From: Clostridiaceae bacterium
Lineage (GTDB): Bacteria; Bacillota; Clostridia; Peptostreptococcales; Peptostreptococcaceae
Reading direction: 5' to 3'
NCBI GenBank assembly: GCA_902362365.1
Contig: CABIVQ010000010.1
Location: 1 to 54,239, forward strand
DNA length: 54,239 nucleotides
Below, one piece after another: positions 44,293 through 53,438 of this stretch. Below the pieces are notes generated by a model that saw only the letters and a list, made by a program, of their open reading frames with translations, did no database searches and was not told where the DNA came from. Made by a program: the position numbers and the translations under genes. Every line of letters begins with the position of its first letter. The stretch's first letter is position 1.

Positions 44293-44367
44293 AGAGTAAA
44301 TTTTAAAATAAAATCTAACGCTACGTTATATTTTGTTAGATCTTATTTTGGATTTACTCTTTTTTTA
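44293..44367 (+). terminator. Long terminator after surface-protein gene
   Basis: AGAGTAAA (44293-44300) pairs with TTTACTCT (44353-44360), enclosing a second stem AAATAAAATCTAAC/GTTAGATCTTATTT, followed by seven T. Confidence 0.88.
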
Positions 44368-44448
44368 TTGTAGGGCCATTTTGTAATATGTTGGCTGCAA
44401 TAGTAATAGTATTTTTATAAGAATATTATTATTTAGGAGAGAAGAAAA

Positions 44449-44655
44449 TTGAGAAAAAGATATGAGAGAATAAGTTTAATATCTAAAGAATTATCCCAAG
44501 AGGCGTATAAAGCTTATGCAGGTAAAAGGGATTATAAAAGAGCAGTTGAAATTTATGTTTTATTAGCAGAATCAATGTGTGTGCCAGATGACATCTCAAA
44601 TTTTGCCAAAAATATGATGGGCAGATTAAGTAAAAAAATTGATGAAAACACTTAA
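44449..44655 (+). CDS. Small helical protein of unknown function
   Basis: 68 residues starting at TTG with AGGAGAG ahead. It looks all-helical, basic at the N-terminus (RKRYERISLISKELSQEAYKAY), and resembles one and a half tetratricopeptide-like helices (YKRAVEIYVLLAESMC). I do not recognise a family. The gene is 150 bases before the aminomutase gene; joint transcription is possible. Confidence 0.6.
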   Translation: MRKRYERISLISKELSQEAYKAYAGKRDYKRAVEIYVLLAESMCVPDDISNFAKNMMGRLSKKIDENT

Positions 44656-44760
44656 GATAATAAAATTTATGTAATTGATTAATATTATTTGATATATATT
44701 GGAAAAAATGTTTTCTATATGGTAGAATAAATCAAGGGATAAAAAGTTATTTAACAAAAG

Positions 44761-44808
44761 AAAGGGGGAATATCAAGGAAATTTACTATTCCTTGATAAA
44801 ATACTATG
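44761..44808 (+). promoter_or_regulatory. Ribosome site separated from the start codon by a hairpin
   Basis: AAAGGGGG (44761-44768) is the only good ribosome site. A perfect 10-bp hairpin (44771-44780 with 44789-44798) lies between it and ATG 44806. Linear spacing is 37 bases; with the hairpin folded it becomes about 9. An in-frame stop at 44797 rules out an earlier start. Confidence 0.6.
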
Positions 44809-46110
44809 GACAAAAGTACTAAAATATCTTTAGAAAGAGCTTCACAACTAAAGTCAAGAATAGAAGATTATGTGAATATTAGAAAAGAAATACCAAAAGG
44901 TTTAGAATTAAAAACAGAGATAAATTCAAGAAAAGAACATATCTTAAAAGTTTTAGGTGGAACAGAAGAAAACTGGAATGATTATAAGTGGCAGCTATCG
45001 AATAGAATAACAAATGTAGACACATTATCAAAAATATTAAAATTAACAGAAAGAGAAATAGAACAAATAAGAGAGGTAGAAGATCAATTTAGATGGGCGA
45101 TATCTCCTTATTACTTGAGCCTAATAGATCCAAAAGATATTGCAGATCCAATAAAATTAATGTCTATACCATCTTTTATAGAACTAGAAGATGAGCAACA
45201 CGACTTAGATCCGATGGGAGAAGAGTTTACAAATCCAGCAGGTAGTATTACAAGAAGATATCCAGATAGATTAATAATAAATGTTACTAATGAATGCGCT
45301 ATGTATTGTAGACACTGTCAAAGAAGAAGAAATATAGGTCAACAAGATTGTCATCAATCAAGATCAGTATTACAAGAATCAATAGATTATGTTAGAGAAA
45401 ATGAAGAAATAAGAGATGTTTTAATAACAGGAGGAGATCCGCTAACACTAAGTGATAATATGTTAGAATGGATAGTAAGCGAATTAAGAAAAATACCTCA
45501 TGTAGACTATATAAGACTAGGAACAAGAACTTTAGTAACTATGCCACAAAGAATAACTGATGAATTTTGTGAGATGATAAAGAAGTATCATCCAATATAT
45601 ATTAATACTCACTTTAATCATCCGATGGAAATAACTGAAGAAACTAAAGCGGCTTGTGAAAAGTTAGCGAATGCAGGGGTACCACTTGGAAATCAAGCTG
45701 TGTTATTAAACGGTGTAAATAATGATAAATTTATAATGAGATGTTTAAATCATGAACTATTAAAAATAAGAGTTAAGCCATATTATATATTCCATAGTAA
45801 ACATGTAAAAGGAACAAAACACTTTAATACATCAATTGATGATGGAATGGAAATAATGGAATACTTAAGAGGATATACATCTGGCATGGCTATTCCAACA
45901 TATATAATAAATGCACCAAAAGGAAAAGGAAAGACTCCATTACTTCCTCAATACTTAATTTCTAAGGGAACTGACTATATTATGATTAGAACTTGGGAAG
46001 GTGAAGTTATAAAGGTAGAAGATACTCCAGCAGTAGATATTAAAGCTTTGATCAAAGAGACTGTAGGAGAGGAGATAGTCCTAAGAGAAATAGCTCAGAC
46101 AGTGCAATAA
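44806..46110 (+). CDS. eam: Glutamate 2,3-aminomutase (KamA-family radical SAM, PLP)
   Basis: 434 residues. The radical-SAM cluster motif is C164-AMY-C168-RH-C171. The residues that in lysine 2,3-aminomutase are the two Asp that hold the lysine side-chain amine are here K332 (FHSKHVKG) and N369 (IINAPKGKGK), the exact residues and numbers reported for C. difficile glutamate 2,3-aminomutase. The PLP lysine is expected in the same NAPKGKGKTP segment. The enzyme turns L-glutamate into beta-glutamate, a compatible solute. The start gives numbering identical to the known enzyme. Confidence 0.92.
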   Translation: MDKSTKISLERASQLKSRIEDYVNIRKEIPKGLELKTEINSRKEHILKVLGGTEENWNDYKWQLSNRITNVDTLSKILKLTEREIEQIREVEDQFRWAISPYYLSLIDPKDIADPIKLMSIPSFIELEDEQHDLDPMGEEFTNPAGSITRRYPDRLIINVTNECAMYCRHCQRRRNIGQQDCHQSRSVLQESIDYVRENEEIRDVLITGGDPLTLSDNMLEWIVSELRKIPHVDYIRLGTRTLVTMPQRITDEFCEMIKKYHPIYINTHFNHPMEITEETKAACEKLANAGVPLGNQAVLLNGVNNDKFIMRCLNHELLKIRVKPYYIFHSKHVKGTKHFNTSIDDGMEIMEYLRGYTSGMAIPTYIINAPKGKGKTPLLPQYLISKGTDYIMIRTWEGEVIKVEDTPAVDIKALIKETVGEEIVLREIAQTVQ

Positions 46111-46118
46111 AAGTAATA

Positions 46119-46160
46119 AAAAATGCGGTGAACTAAATTATTAGTTCATCGCATTTTTAT
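46119..46160. terminator. Bidirectional terminator after eam
   Basis: An 18-bp stem with one G-U pair (46119-46136 with 46141-46158), A-run before and T-run after, between convergent genes. Confidence 0.9.
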
Positions 46161-46179
46161 TTTAAAATATTAAATTTAA

Positions 46180-47481
46180 TTATGCAACTTTATTTGCATT
46201 CTCTAAATTAGATATTCTTTTTTTGTTTAAATTATTCATACCTACAGAGGCAACTATAAGTGATGAGTAGCATACTCCTATGAATACTAATATAGTTGTC
46301 CAAGCTACACTGTATCCAGCTTTATCAACTAATAATGCGAATACTGATGAACCAGCAGCGAATCCTACAGCAAAGAATATTTGAACTACACCAAGTATAG
46401 CTCCGAATTCTTTTTTACCGAAGAATGAACCTGCAAGTAAAGAAGGTCCCATCATGTATGCGAAAACAGATAATCCTTTTAAAACTGCGAATACTTGTGC
46501 AAGTATAGGCATTTGTCCTGCGAATATTAATGCTAAACAAGAAGTAGCAGCTAATACTCCAGCAACCATAAGTCCTTTAGTTACACCTAATTTGTCGAAT
46601 ATTATTCCACCAAATAAGTTTCCACCTAAAGAACATAATGCAAATATAGAGCCAACGATACCAACGATCATAGGGTCTATTTTTAAGTGTAACTTTAAGT
46701 AAGCAGGGTATTGAACTGCTAAAGCAGAAACATACATACCTAAGAAGAATAATCCTAAAGCGAATATCCAGAAATATTTAACGCTTTTAACTTCATTAAG
46801 AGTGTATCCCCAGTCAACTTCAGTTGAATTTGTATTTTCAGCTTTTGCATTTTCTTCTTTCTTCTTACCTTTAACTACTTCACTATTATCCTTAGGCATT
46901 CTTAAGAATAATAATGTTATAGGTATACCTACAACTAATGATAAGATACCAAAGTATAAGTAAGATTGAGATGCTCCATAGTTCTTTAATGAGAAAGCAG
47001 TTAATTGTTGAAGGAATATATTACCTATAGAACCTCCAGCAAAAGCAAGTCCCATTGCTTTTCCTTTTGATAACTCATCGAACCAACCGTTTATTAAAAG
47101 CGGTACACCTATAGATGATATAGCTGCAGTACCAACTTGAACTACACCAGCTACTATGTAGAATTGCCATAATTCTTGACACATAGAGAATGCTAAGAAT
47201 CCTCCACCAGAAAGTATACCACCTAATAAGTACATAGTCTTAACATTTACTTTATTAAACATCATACCGATAAATGGTGATGCAACTGCTGATACAACAG
47301 TACCTAATGTAAATATAAGAGAGAATCCTGCAAGAGTAAATCCTTTTTCTTCTACAACATAACTTACAAATTGAGGTTGTATGTTTGAAGCAACACCAAA
47401 TGGTATAGCTTGGATAAGCATACAAGCAACAACTATAAGCCAGCCTGTTGCAAGCTTTTTGCTTTTGTTTAAAGTGCTCAT
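46180..47481 (-). CDS. Major facilitator transporter (OFA-like)
   Basis: 433 residues with twelve membrane helices and a charged central loop (NSEVVKGKKKEENAKAEN). The start GWLIVVACMLIQAIPFGVASN and segment LINGWFDELSKGKAMGLAFAGGSIGN resemble the oxalate:formate antiporter-like (OFA) MFS group, which moves small organic acids. It is divergent from an XRE-type regulator and shares operator-like elements with the amidohydrolase beyond it, so it may import that enzyme's substrate. Start is ATG after AAAGGAG. Confidence 0.85.
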   Translation of the reverse strand: MSTLNKSKKLATGWLIVVACMLIQAIPFGVASNIQPQFVSYVVEEKGFTLAGFSLIFTLGTVVSAVASPFIGMMFNKVNVKTMYLLGGILSGGGFLAFSMCQELWQFYIVAGVVQVGTAAISSIGVPLLINGWFDELSKGKAMGLAFAGGSIGNIFLQQLTAFSLKNYGASQSYLYFGILSLVVGIPITLLFLRMPKDNSEVVKGKKKEENAKAENTNSTEVDWGYTLNEVKSVKYFWIFALGLFFLGMYVSALAVQYPAYLKLHLKIDPMIVGIVGSIFALCSLGGNLFGGIIFDKLGVTKGLMVAGVLAATSCLALIFAGQMPILAQVFAVLKGLSVFAYMMGPSLLAGSFFGKKEFGAILGVVQIFFAVGFAAGSSVFALLVDKAGYSVAWTTILVFIGVCYSSLIVASVGMNNLNKKRISNLENANKVA

Positions 47482-47795
47482 TATAATTTCTCCTTTTGTA
47501 TTGTTTTATTATGTCGCTTTTTGATTAATTATGTAATTTAAGAAAGCTATTAAATGATATCATATAAAAATATGAAAAAGTATTGAATATATGGATGCAA
47601 AATGAATTAATTTGAAAAGTTGAACCGAAAAATTCAATAAATTCAATATGAAATTTGTAAAAAATAGTTTATACTTAAAAATATTGAAATAAAGAACCTT
47701 AATAACCTATTAACTTAGAATTAAGGCGATAATAATAAGAAATAATACTATTGAAGTTTATAAAAATCAAGTTTGAATGATGGAGGGCAAAATAA
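47482..47795. promoter_or_regulatory. Divergent promoter region with TTGAA/TTCAA array
   Basis: No gene in 314 bases. TTGAA at 47612 and 47620 is mirrored by TTCAA at 47633 and 47642, a symmetrical array of about 35 bases. The same half-sites recur before the amidohydrolase gene (49338-49357). The rest is AT-rich leader of the regulator gene. Confidence 0.5.
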
Positions 47796-49289
47796 TTGAA
47801 AAGTATTACTTTTGGACAGTTATTAGATAAATTATTATATCTATCTAATCAAAAGAAGAGTACATTAGCAAAAATATTAGGATATGACGTTTCTTATATA
47901 AGTAAATGGATAAATGGTAAAAATTTGCCGACTCAGAAAAGTATATCAGACGTTTGTAAAAGAACATCTGAATTTATAGTTAACTCTCTTACCCCTATAT
48001 CAATGAGAGAACTTAAAAGTTATTTTGAAATAGGAGAAGATATAAATACTAATAGCATATTATCTCAATATTTAGAAGAGCGTCTTAAAGAGTCATATAT
48101 ATATACTGCTCAAAAAAATATACCTAATCTGCATAGTAGAACACATTGGGAAGATAGTTATAATAGTATTATGCATATAAATCCTAGACTGAGAAAACAA
48201 TACTTAGCTAAAGATATGGATTTATATATAAAGAAGGTTAGTAAATTGGATATGATGATTTCTGCTAATTTATTCAAATTAAATAATAATGATAGAATGG
48301 CGATAGCAGAAATGAAATCAGATTTAGCAGAATTAGGAGAAAAAGTAGAAGTTAGATGCAGGATTCTATTAGGATTTGAAGGGGAAATTGAAGATATAAT
48401 CTTTAATACCATATTAACAATAAATATGATTACTATGTACCCGAGTATCAATTTTGAAGTATATAATTGTGATGTGGACTCAAATTCGGTTATGTCGGTA
48501 GTAAAAGATCGAATCTTTCATATGGCTATATTTGCAAAGGATAAGAGATGCTTACTTACAAATATGTCAAAAGAGAAGAGAGTTGTAGACGAAATGTATT
48601 ACAGTCTAGATGAAATAGTAAAGAATCAAGGAAAACCTATAGTAGAGAGAAAATCTTCAATAAACATGATTAAGAATAAAAAGTATATTCAATATATAAT
48701 GAGCCAAGATTTAAGGTTATTAATGGGATCTATAAGTGAACTCTTCATGCCATTTGATTTATTTACGGAAGTTGCTGAATCGGTATTTGGCAATGATAAG
48801 GAAATCTTAGATGAATTAAGAAAAATCAATATGTTTTTACAAAATGTAACTTATACATCTAAACTAAAAGTTTTAATTTATGAATCAGGACTTGAAAGTT
48901 ATATATCATCAGGAAAACTTAACTTTTTCAATATACCAGTTGAGTTAACTTTAGAGCAAAGGGAGAGACATATAAATCATATTGAAAAAGTAATAACAGA
49001 GTCTGAAAATGTCGAGATTAAATTAATTGATGGAAATTTTGTAGAAGATTTTAAGGATAGGCAAAATCCTTCTTTATATTTATCAAAAACTTTAACACTA
49101 CTAAAAATAAATCCTGAAAAAGAAATAAATGACTATGCAATAGTAAGAGATAGTGAGTTTAAGCATATTTGTGATAAATTCTTTGATTCTATATGGGAAA
49201 ATGATATTGTAGTTAATGATAAGGAAGACGTATTAGAAAGAATGAAAAAATATTTAGCTTATTCAAAAATTATAAATGAAAGCTTTTAG
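47796..49289 (+). CDS. XRE-like HTH regulator with large unknown C-terminal domain
   Basis: 497 residues. Residues about 5-60 form a Cro/CI-like HTH (KKSTLAKILGYDVSYISKWINGKNLP). The remaining 430 residues have no recognisable catalytic motif and are predicted mixed helix and strand; they probably sense a ligand. The gene sits between the MFS gene and the amidohydrolase gene, both of which carry TTGAA/TTCAA elements upstream, so it is the likely regulator of both. Start is TTG with GGAGG at 47782-47786. Confidence 0.75.
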   Translation: MKSITFGQLLDKLLYLSNQKKSTLAKILGYDVSYISKWINGKNLPTQKSISDVCKRTSEFIVNSLTPISMRELKSYFEIGEDINTNSILSQYLEERLKESYIYTAQKNIPNLHSRTHWEDSYNSIMHINPRLRKQYLAKDMDLYIKKVSKLDMMISANLFKLNNNDRMAIAEMKSDLAELGEKVEVRCRILLGFEGEIEDIIFNTILTINMITMYPSINFEVYNCDVDSNSVMSVVKDRIFHMAIFAKDKRCLLTNMSKEKRVVDEMYYSLDEIVKNQGKPIVERKSSINMIKNKKYIQYIMSQDLRLLMGSISELFMPFDLFTEVAESVFGNDKEILDELRKINMFLQNVTYTSKLKVLIYESGLESYISSGKLNFFNIPVELTLEQRERHINHIEKVITESENVEIKLIDGNFVEDFKDRQNPSLYLSKTLTLLKINPEKEINDYAIVRDSEFKHICDKFFDSIWENDIVVNDKEDVLERMKKYLAYSKIINESF

Positions 49290-49337
49290 TTAAGCTTTAT
49301 ATGACTTATATGAATTATTCAAAAAAAAATAGAAAAT

Positions 49338-49376
49338 ATTGAAAATATAATTTCAATGGAAAATAACACATTGACT
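49338..49376 (+). promoter_or_regulatory. Operator-like palindrome and -35 of the amidohydrolase promoter
   Basis: ATTGAAA-ATATAA-TTTCAAT (49338-49357) is a perfect 7-6-7 inverted repeat. TTGACT (49371-49376) follows as a -35, with TTACTC about 17 bases downstream as a weak -10. Confidence 0.5.
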
Positions 49377-49500
49377 TTTTATGTAGAAAATTGTTACTCT
49401 TAATACATACTATCAAATTTGGTTTTATAAATAACAACAAAAATAGTATAACGTATGTATTGTAAATATACTTACTTAACAAAGGATAGGAGAGACTCAA

Positions 49501-51135
49501 ATGACTAAAAAACTTTATTTTAATGGACATGTAATAACTGTAGACAAAAATGAGTCTATAGCAGAAGCGGTATTAGTTGAAAATGGTTTAATAAAGGCTG
49601 TAGGAACTAATGAAGAAATATTATCATTAAAAGATGAGGAAACAACAGTAGTTGATTTAGAAGGAAAAACTATAATGCCAGGTTTAATAGACCCACATGG
49701 ACATGTAGTAGCTACAGCACAAACATTAATGATAGTTACTTTAGGCGATGTTACTTCAAAAGAAGAATTACTTGATAGATTAAAGAAAGAATTAAAAGAA
49801 AATCCACCACAAGGAGATAAGTGGTTAATAGGATTTGGATACGATAATACTAAGTTTGAAGATGGATTACATCCAACTAAATTTGATTTAGATACTGTTA
49901 GCACAGAAGTACCTATAACAGTATCTCATGCATCTGGACATTTAGCATGCGTTAACTCTAAAGCTTTAGAATTATATGGTTATGCTGGAGAAGACTATGT
50001 AGTTCCAGAAGGTGGAGTTGTTAGAACTGTATCTGAAGATTCAAGAGAGGCAAACGGTGTTTTAGAGGAAAATGCTATACTTGACAGTGAGAAAAAGAAA
50101 GTTGTAATATCTCCAGGTTTCGAAGATGTTTTAAGAGCAGTTGAAAGAGTTCAAAAAGTATATGCATCTTTAGGTATAACAACTACTCAAGATGCTTCTG
50201 TTGAATTAGCTAACGGATATACTCATATATTAGATACTTGTGCTAATACTGGTAAATTAATTATAGATATAGTTGGATTAGCAACTCAACCAGTAACAAC
50301 TCAACTTATGAATGATGAAGGTACTCCAAAGAGAGAATACAAAAATCATTATAAATTAGCTGGAGCTAAAACTTGGTTAGATGGTTCGCCACAAGGATTT
50401 ACAGCTTGGTTAAGCAAACCGTATCATGTTGTACCAGAAGGTCAACCTGAAGACTACTGTGGATACGGAACTCAAACAGATGAAGTTGTAACTCAATACT
50501 ATGTAGATTGTATAAATAGAAACTTACAAGTACATACTCATGTAAATGGGGATGAGGCTTCTGCTCAATTCTTAAGATGTTACAAGAAGGCTTTAGAAAT
50601 AACAGGAAATAAAAATGACTTAAGACCAGTTATGGTTCACTGCCAATGCTTAAGAAAAGAACAATTAGATGAAATAAAAGAAATAGGAGCTATACCAACA
50701 TTCTTTAATGATCACGTTAGATTCTGGGGAGACTTACATCATGATGAAGTATTTGGACCAGAAAGAGCTCAAAATATATCTCCAATGGGATGGGCTTTAG
50801 AAAAAGGAATAAGATTCACTATACATCAAGATCCACCAGTTAAATTACCTAATCAAATATTAGGAATACACAATGCTGTTAATAGAAAAACTGAGAGTGG
50901 TAGAGTATTAGGTGAACATCAAAGAATATCAGTTATGGAAGCAATAAAGGCTGTAACTATAAATGGAGCTTACCAATACTTCGAAGAAGATACAAAAGGT
51001 TCTATAGAAGTTGGTAAATTAGCGGATATGATAATAGTTGATAAAAACCCATTAACTATACCATCTGAAGAATTAGAAACTATTCAAGTTCTTGAAACTA
51101 TAAAAGAAGGAAATACAATTTATAAAAGAGATTAA
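49501..51135 (+). CDS. Amidohydrolase family 3 (YtcJ-like) metal-dependent hydrolase
   Basis: 544 residues, cytosolic. The N-terminal beta-sandwich (KTIMPGLIDPHGHVVA) carries the H66-x-H68 metal motif; further metal and acid residues are in QVHTHVNGDEAS and FTIHQDPPV, and the C-terminal part KGSIEVGKLADMIIVDKNPL is the family signature. These enzymes hydrolyse amides, formamides or related bonds; the substrate is unknown. Placed beside an MFS gene and an XRE-type regulator it suggests a small uptake-and-breakdown module. Start is ATG after AGGAGAG. Confidence 0.88.
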   Translation: MTKKLYFNGHVITVDKNESIAEAVLVENGLIKAVGTNEEILSLKDEETTVVDLEGKTIMPGLIDPHGHVVATAQTLMIVTLGDVTSKEELLDRLKKELKENPPQGDKWLIGFGYDNTKFEDGLHPTKFDLDTVSTEVPITVSHASGHLACVNSKALELYGYAGEDYVVPEGGVVRTVSEDSREANGVLEENAILDSEKKKVVISPGFEDVLRAVERVQKVYASLGITTTQDASVELANGYTHILDTCANTGKLIIDIVGLATQPVTTQLMNDEGTPKREYKNHYKLAGAKTWLDGSPQGFTAWLSKPYHVVPEGQPEDYCGYGTQTDEVVTQYYVDCINRNLQVHTHVNGDEASAQFLRCYKKALEITGNKNDLRPVMVHCQCLRKEQLDEIKEIGAIPTFFNDHVRFWGDLHHDEVFGPERAQNISPMGWALEKGIRFTIHQDPPVKLPNQILGIHNAVNRKTESGRVLGEHQRISVMEAIKAVTINGAYQYFEEDTKGSIEVGKLADMIIVDKNPLTIPSEELETIQVLETIKEGNTIYKRD

Positions 51136-51173
51136 TTATTCATTAAGCAAAGTAATTAAATATTGTTATATAT

Positions 51174-51232
51174 AAAGGCGTGTTTTGCAACCTAATAGCG
51201 ATAAGTTATAGGTTGTAATACTGCCTTTTTTA
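51174..51232 (+). terminator. Terminator after amidohydrolase gene
   Basis: AAAGGC (51174-51179) pairs with GCCTTT (51223-51228), enclosing an inner stem CAACCT/AGGTTG, and is followed by a T-run. Confidence 0.8.
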
Positions 51233-51240
51233 ATTCGAAA

Positions 51241-51277
51241 TAACCCAGTTATATTAAACTTTAATATAACTGGGTTA
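51241..51277. terminator. Second hairpin, terminator for the minus-strand gene
   Basis: A perfect 17-bp stem (51241-51257 with 51261-51277) with a 3-base loop, between convergent genes. Confidence 0.85.
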
Positions 51278-51304
51278 TTTTATGAATATATTTATTAAAT
51301 GTAA

Positions 51305-52399
51305 TCAATTAGCATCTATATTTATATCTTTAGATTCCATGAATTCAACTATGTATATTTTTAAAACACCCATTATAGGAACTGATAAAATCATTCCTGG
51401 TATTCCGAAGAATCCTCCACCTATAGTTACAGCCAGTATCGTTAAAAATGGGCTAAGTCCAAGTTGACCACCGACTATTTTAGGTTCTATAACTGCTACT
51501 TCTACTTGCTGAACAAGAAGTAAATAAACTAAAGAGTATAAAGATATACTTGGATTGTAGAATAAGTTGATTATTACAACAGGGGTCATCCCTATAACTG
51601 GACCGAAGTAAGGAATTAAATTCATAAATCCTATTAACGTTCCAAATAATAGGGCGTATTTAGAACCGATAAAGTAAAGTCCTATTGCGGATAGAACTCC
51701 TACTATAGCTGAATCTAATATCTTGCCAGAAAAATACTTTCCGATATTAGAATTTAATCTACTACATACATTTATAGTGAACTTACCAAATTTTTGACCT
51801 AATAATATATATATTGACTTTTTAGAGAAAGATAAGAAACTTTCTTTCTCAAGTAATATATAGAAGCAAATAATACATGCTAATCCAAATTGAACCATAA
51901 ATTTACCAATAGAGAAAGTAGTATTAAATATATTGCCGATATATCCTATGAATAAATTACCAAATTGAGGCATAGCAGTCATCGCTTTATTAGCAAGATC
52001 TTTTATAGTATTTGGATCAACGTTTTTTAAGCTTTCTCCTAGTTTTAATAAGAAATCTTGAGTTTGTGAAGCATATGTAGGTAATTGATTTATTATATCT
52101 GCTACGCTACCTACTATTGAAGGAACTGTATAAATTATAAATGCTCCTAGTAAAACTATAAAAAATCCATAAGTAATAAATAAAGATCCAATTCTTTTAA
52201 GTTTAAATTTCTTCTCTAATATATTAACGATAGGGTTAAGTATATATGCTAATATAAATGCAATTACAAATGGGGTAAGTAGTGATAATAACAGACTCAC
52301 TATATCAAAAAAGTAATTATAGTTATCTATAAACTTAATTAAGATATAAGAAATAACTACTGTAAGTATGATATTAAAATAAACTTTTTTATCTCTCAA
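51305..52399 (-). CDS. AI-2E family (PerM/YdbI-like) membrane transporter
   Basis: 364 residues with about seven to eight membrane helices. The family features are present: an N-terminal helix pair with LTPFVIAFILAYILNPIVNILE, a soluble middle segment, and C-terminal ALLFGTLIGFMNLIPYFGPVIG and GGGFFGIPGMILSVPIMGVLKI. Members export quorum signals or act as sodium/proton antiporters; the role here is open. Start is TTG with AAGGA ahead. A single-gene unit. Confidence 0.88.
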   Translation of the reverse strand: MRDKKVYFNIILTVVISYILIKFIDNYNYFFDIVSLLLSLLTPFVIAFILAYILNPIVNILEKKFKLKRIGSLFITYGFFIVLLGAFIIYTVPSIVGSVADIINQLPTYASQTQDFLLKLGESLKNVDPNTIKDLANKAMTAMPQFGNLFIGYIGNIFNTTFSIGKFMVQFGLACIICFYILLEKESFLSFSKKSIYILLGQKFGKFTINVCSRLNSNIGKYFSGKILDSAIVGVLSAIGLYFIGSKYALLFGTLIGFMNLIPYFGPVIGMTPVVIINLFYNPSISLYSLVYLLLVQQVEVAVIEPKIVGGQLGLSPFLTILAVTIGGGFFGIPGMILSVPIMGVLKIYIVEFMESKDINIDAN

Positions 52400-52641
52400 A
52401 ATAACACATCCTTTTTGTCATATAAATTAAGTTGACATTATTATAATTAATAGTAGTATTATACAATAAATTCCTTACTGATACATGTAAATTTGACAAA
52501 AGTTTAGAAAATCTTAAGAATATTGTTAAAAGGAAATATATTATTTATATATTATTAAAAATAGTGGAAATTATTATAATGCGAATTGTAATAAAAAAAA
52601 TGTTAACAATATATATTAAAAGACAACAAGAGGTGATAATT

Positions 52642-52836
52642 TTGCTAGAAAACAAAGCTAAAGCATTAAATGGTGAGAATAATAGAAGGCTAAATTTAAA
52701 ATTAGCATTAGACCAAGGTTTAAATGCACCGATATCAGAGGCTGATCAAGTTGTGCCAGAAAGTAATGTCACAATACCCTCAGAAGAGAATGTTATACAA
52801 GCAAAAGACTGGGTAGATAATGGTAGTCGAACTTGA
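52642..52836 (+). CDS. DUF3787-type small clostridial protein
   Basis: 64 residues from TTG 52642, with AGAGGTG ahead. The C-terminal block (NVTIPSEENVIQAKDWVDNGSRT) is the conserved DUF3787 signature; the N-terminal half is Lys/Asn-rich. Function unknown; the family is largely confined to clostridia. An in-frame ATG at 52564 exists but has no ribosome site. A hairpin ends the unit. Confidence 0.75.
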   Translation: MLENKAKALNGENNRRLNLKLALDQGLNAPISEADQVVPESNVTIPSEENVIQAKDWVDNGSRT

Positions 52837-52853
52837 TATTTAATAAAACATGT

Positions 52854-52885
52854 GGGGGCTTATCTAAATTTAGATAGCCCTTTAT
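52854..52885. terminator. Terminator between DUF3787 and LysM genes
   Basis: GGGCTTATCTAAA and TTTAGATAGCCC form a stem with one bulged T, followed by TTTATT; it reaches the last codon of the minus-strand gene. Confidence 0.75.
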
Positions 52886-53283
52886 TCTGTAGGAACAAAA
52901 ATATATTCACCGGATTGTACATTATAATCCTCTGAAACAACATCTGAATTTTCTTTATAAATGATTTTTCTAAAATCATCTAAATCATTACTAGTTATAT
53001 TAAAATTATATTTTTTTATTATATCATCGATAGTTTCACCGGAAGATACAAGATGCTTAGTAAAAGATCTAGTATTCATAATCTTATTATAAGTTTTTTC
53101 GTAAGCAAACTCTGTTAAAGTCGAGATAAAAGGAATATTTTGTTTGGCGTAATTAAATGATCTGTCTAAGCAAGTTATATAACTAAAAAATCCATCTCTA
53201 CAAACTTCTGATATAGATTTATCTTTCTCTATATTAGGAGAAATAAATAATAATATTAATAGAAATGATAAAAAATATTTCAA
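52882..53283 (-). CDS. Membrane-anchored LysM-like domain protein
   Basis: 133 residues from TTG 53283, with GAGGTG ahead. One N-terminal hydrophobic helix (YFLSFLLILLFISP) then about 60 residues of linker with two cysteines (EVCRDG, ITCLDR), and a C-terminal LysM-like module (HLVSSGETIDDIIKKYNFN...NVQSGEYIFVP). LysM modules bind peptidoglycan or chitin-like glycans. No enzyme domain is attached. Role in wall or spore coat is possible but not shown. Confidence 0.7.
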   Translation of the reverse strand: MKYFLSFLLILLFISPNIEKDKSISEVCRDGFFSYITCLDRSFNYAKQNIPFISTLTEFAYEKTYNKIMNTRSFTKHLVSSGETIDDIIKKYNFNITSNDLDDFRKIIYKENSDVVSEDYNVQSGEYIFVPTE

Positions 53284-53368
53284 GTACACCACCTCTTATA
53301 ATGAATTATTGACTATAAATAGAGTATTAAAACATATGAATCAAATAAAAAAAGGCTAATAGATTGCA

Positions 53369-53388
53369 TGAACTGAACCCCTTAAAGT
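53369..53388 (+). repeat. Left terminal inverted repeat of the IS3-family element
   Basis: TGAACTGAACCCCTTAAAGT resembles the TG(T/A)ACTGACCCC-type ends of IS3-family (IS150-like) elements and lies 50 bases before the first transposase ATG. The right end is beyond the window. Confidence 0.6.
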
Positions 53389-53430
53389 AGGCACAAGCAA
53401 AAAAGACTTGTAAAATGATACTTTAAGGGG
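53378..53430 (+). promoter_or_regulatory. Hairpin sequestering the transposase ribosome site
   Basis: CCCCTTAAAGTA (53378-53389) pairs perfectly with TACTTTAAGGGG (53419-53430), with an inner ACAAG/CTTGT stem. The 3' arm contains the AAGGGG ribosome site of orfA. Transcripts entering from outside would fold and block translation. Confidence 0.65.
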
Positions 53431-53438
53431 TGATTTTT

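Noticed and set aside
44656..44805. Riboswitch in the leader of the aminomutase gene
   Set aside because: Only one short hairpin is present, with no conserved aptamer core; it is better read as a translation-initiation structure.
51188..51215. TTGCAACCT-containing hairpin as an IS6-family terminal repeat
   Set aside because: It is better explained as the terminator of the amidohydrolase gene, with outer AAAGGC/GCCTTT pairing and a T-run.
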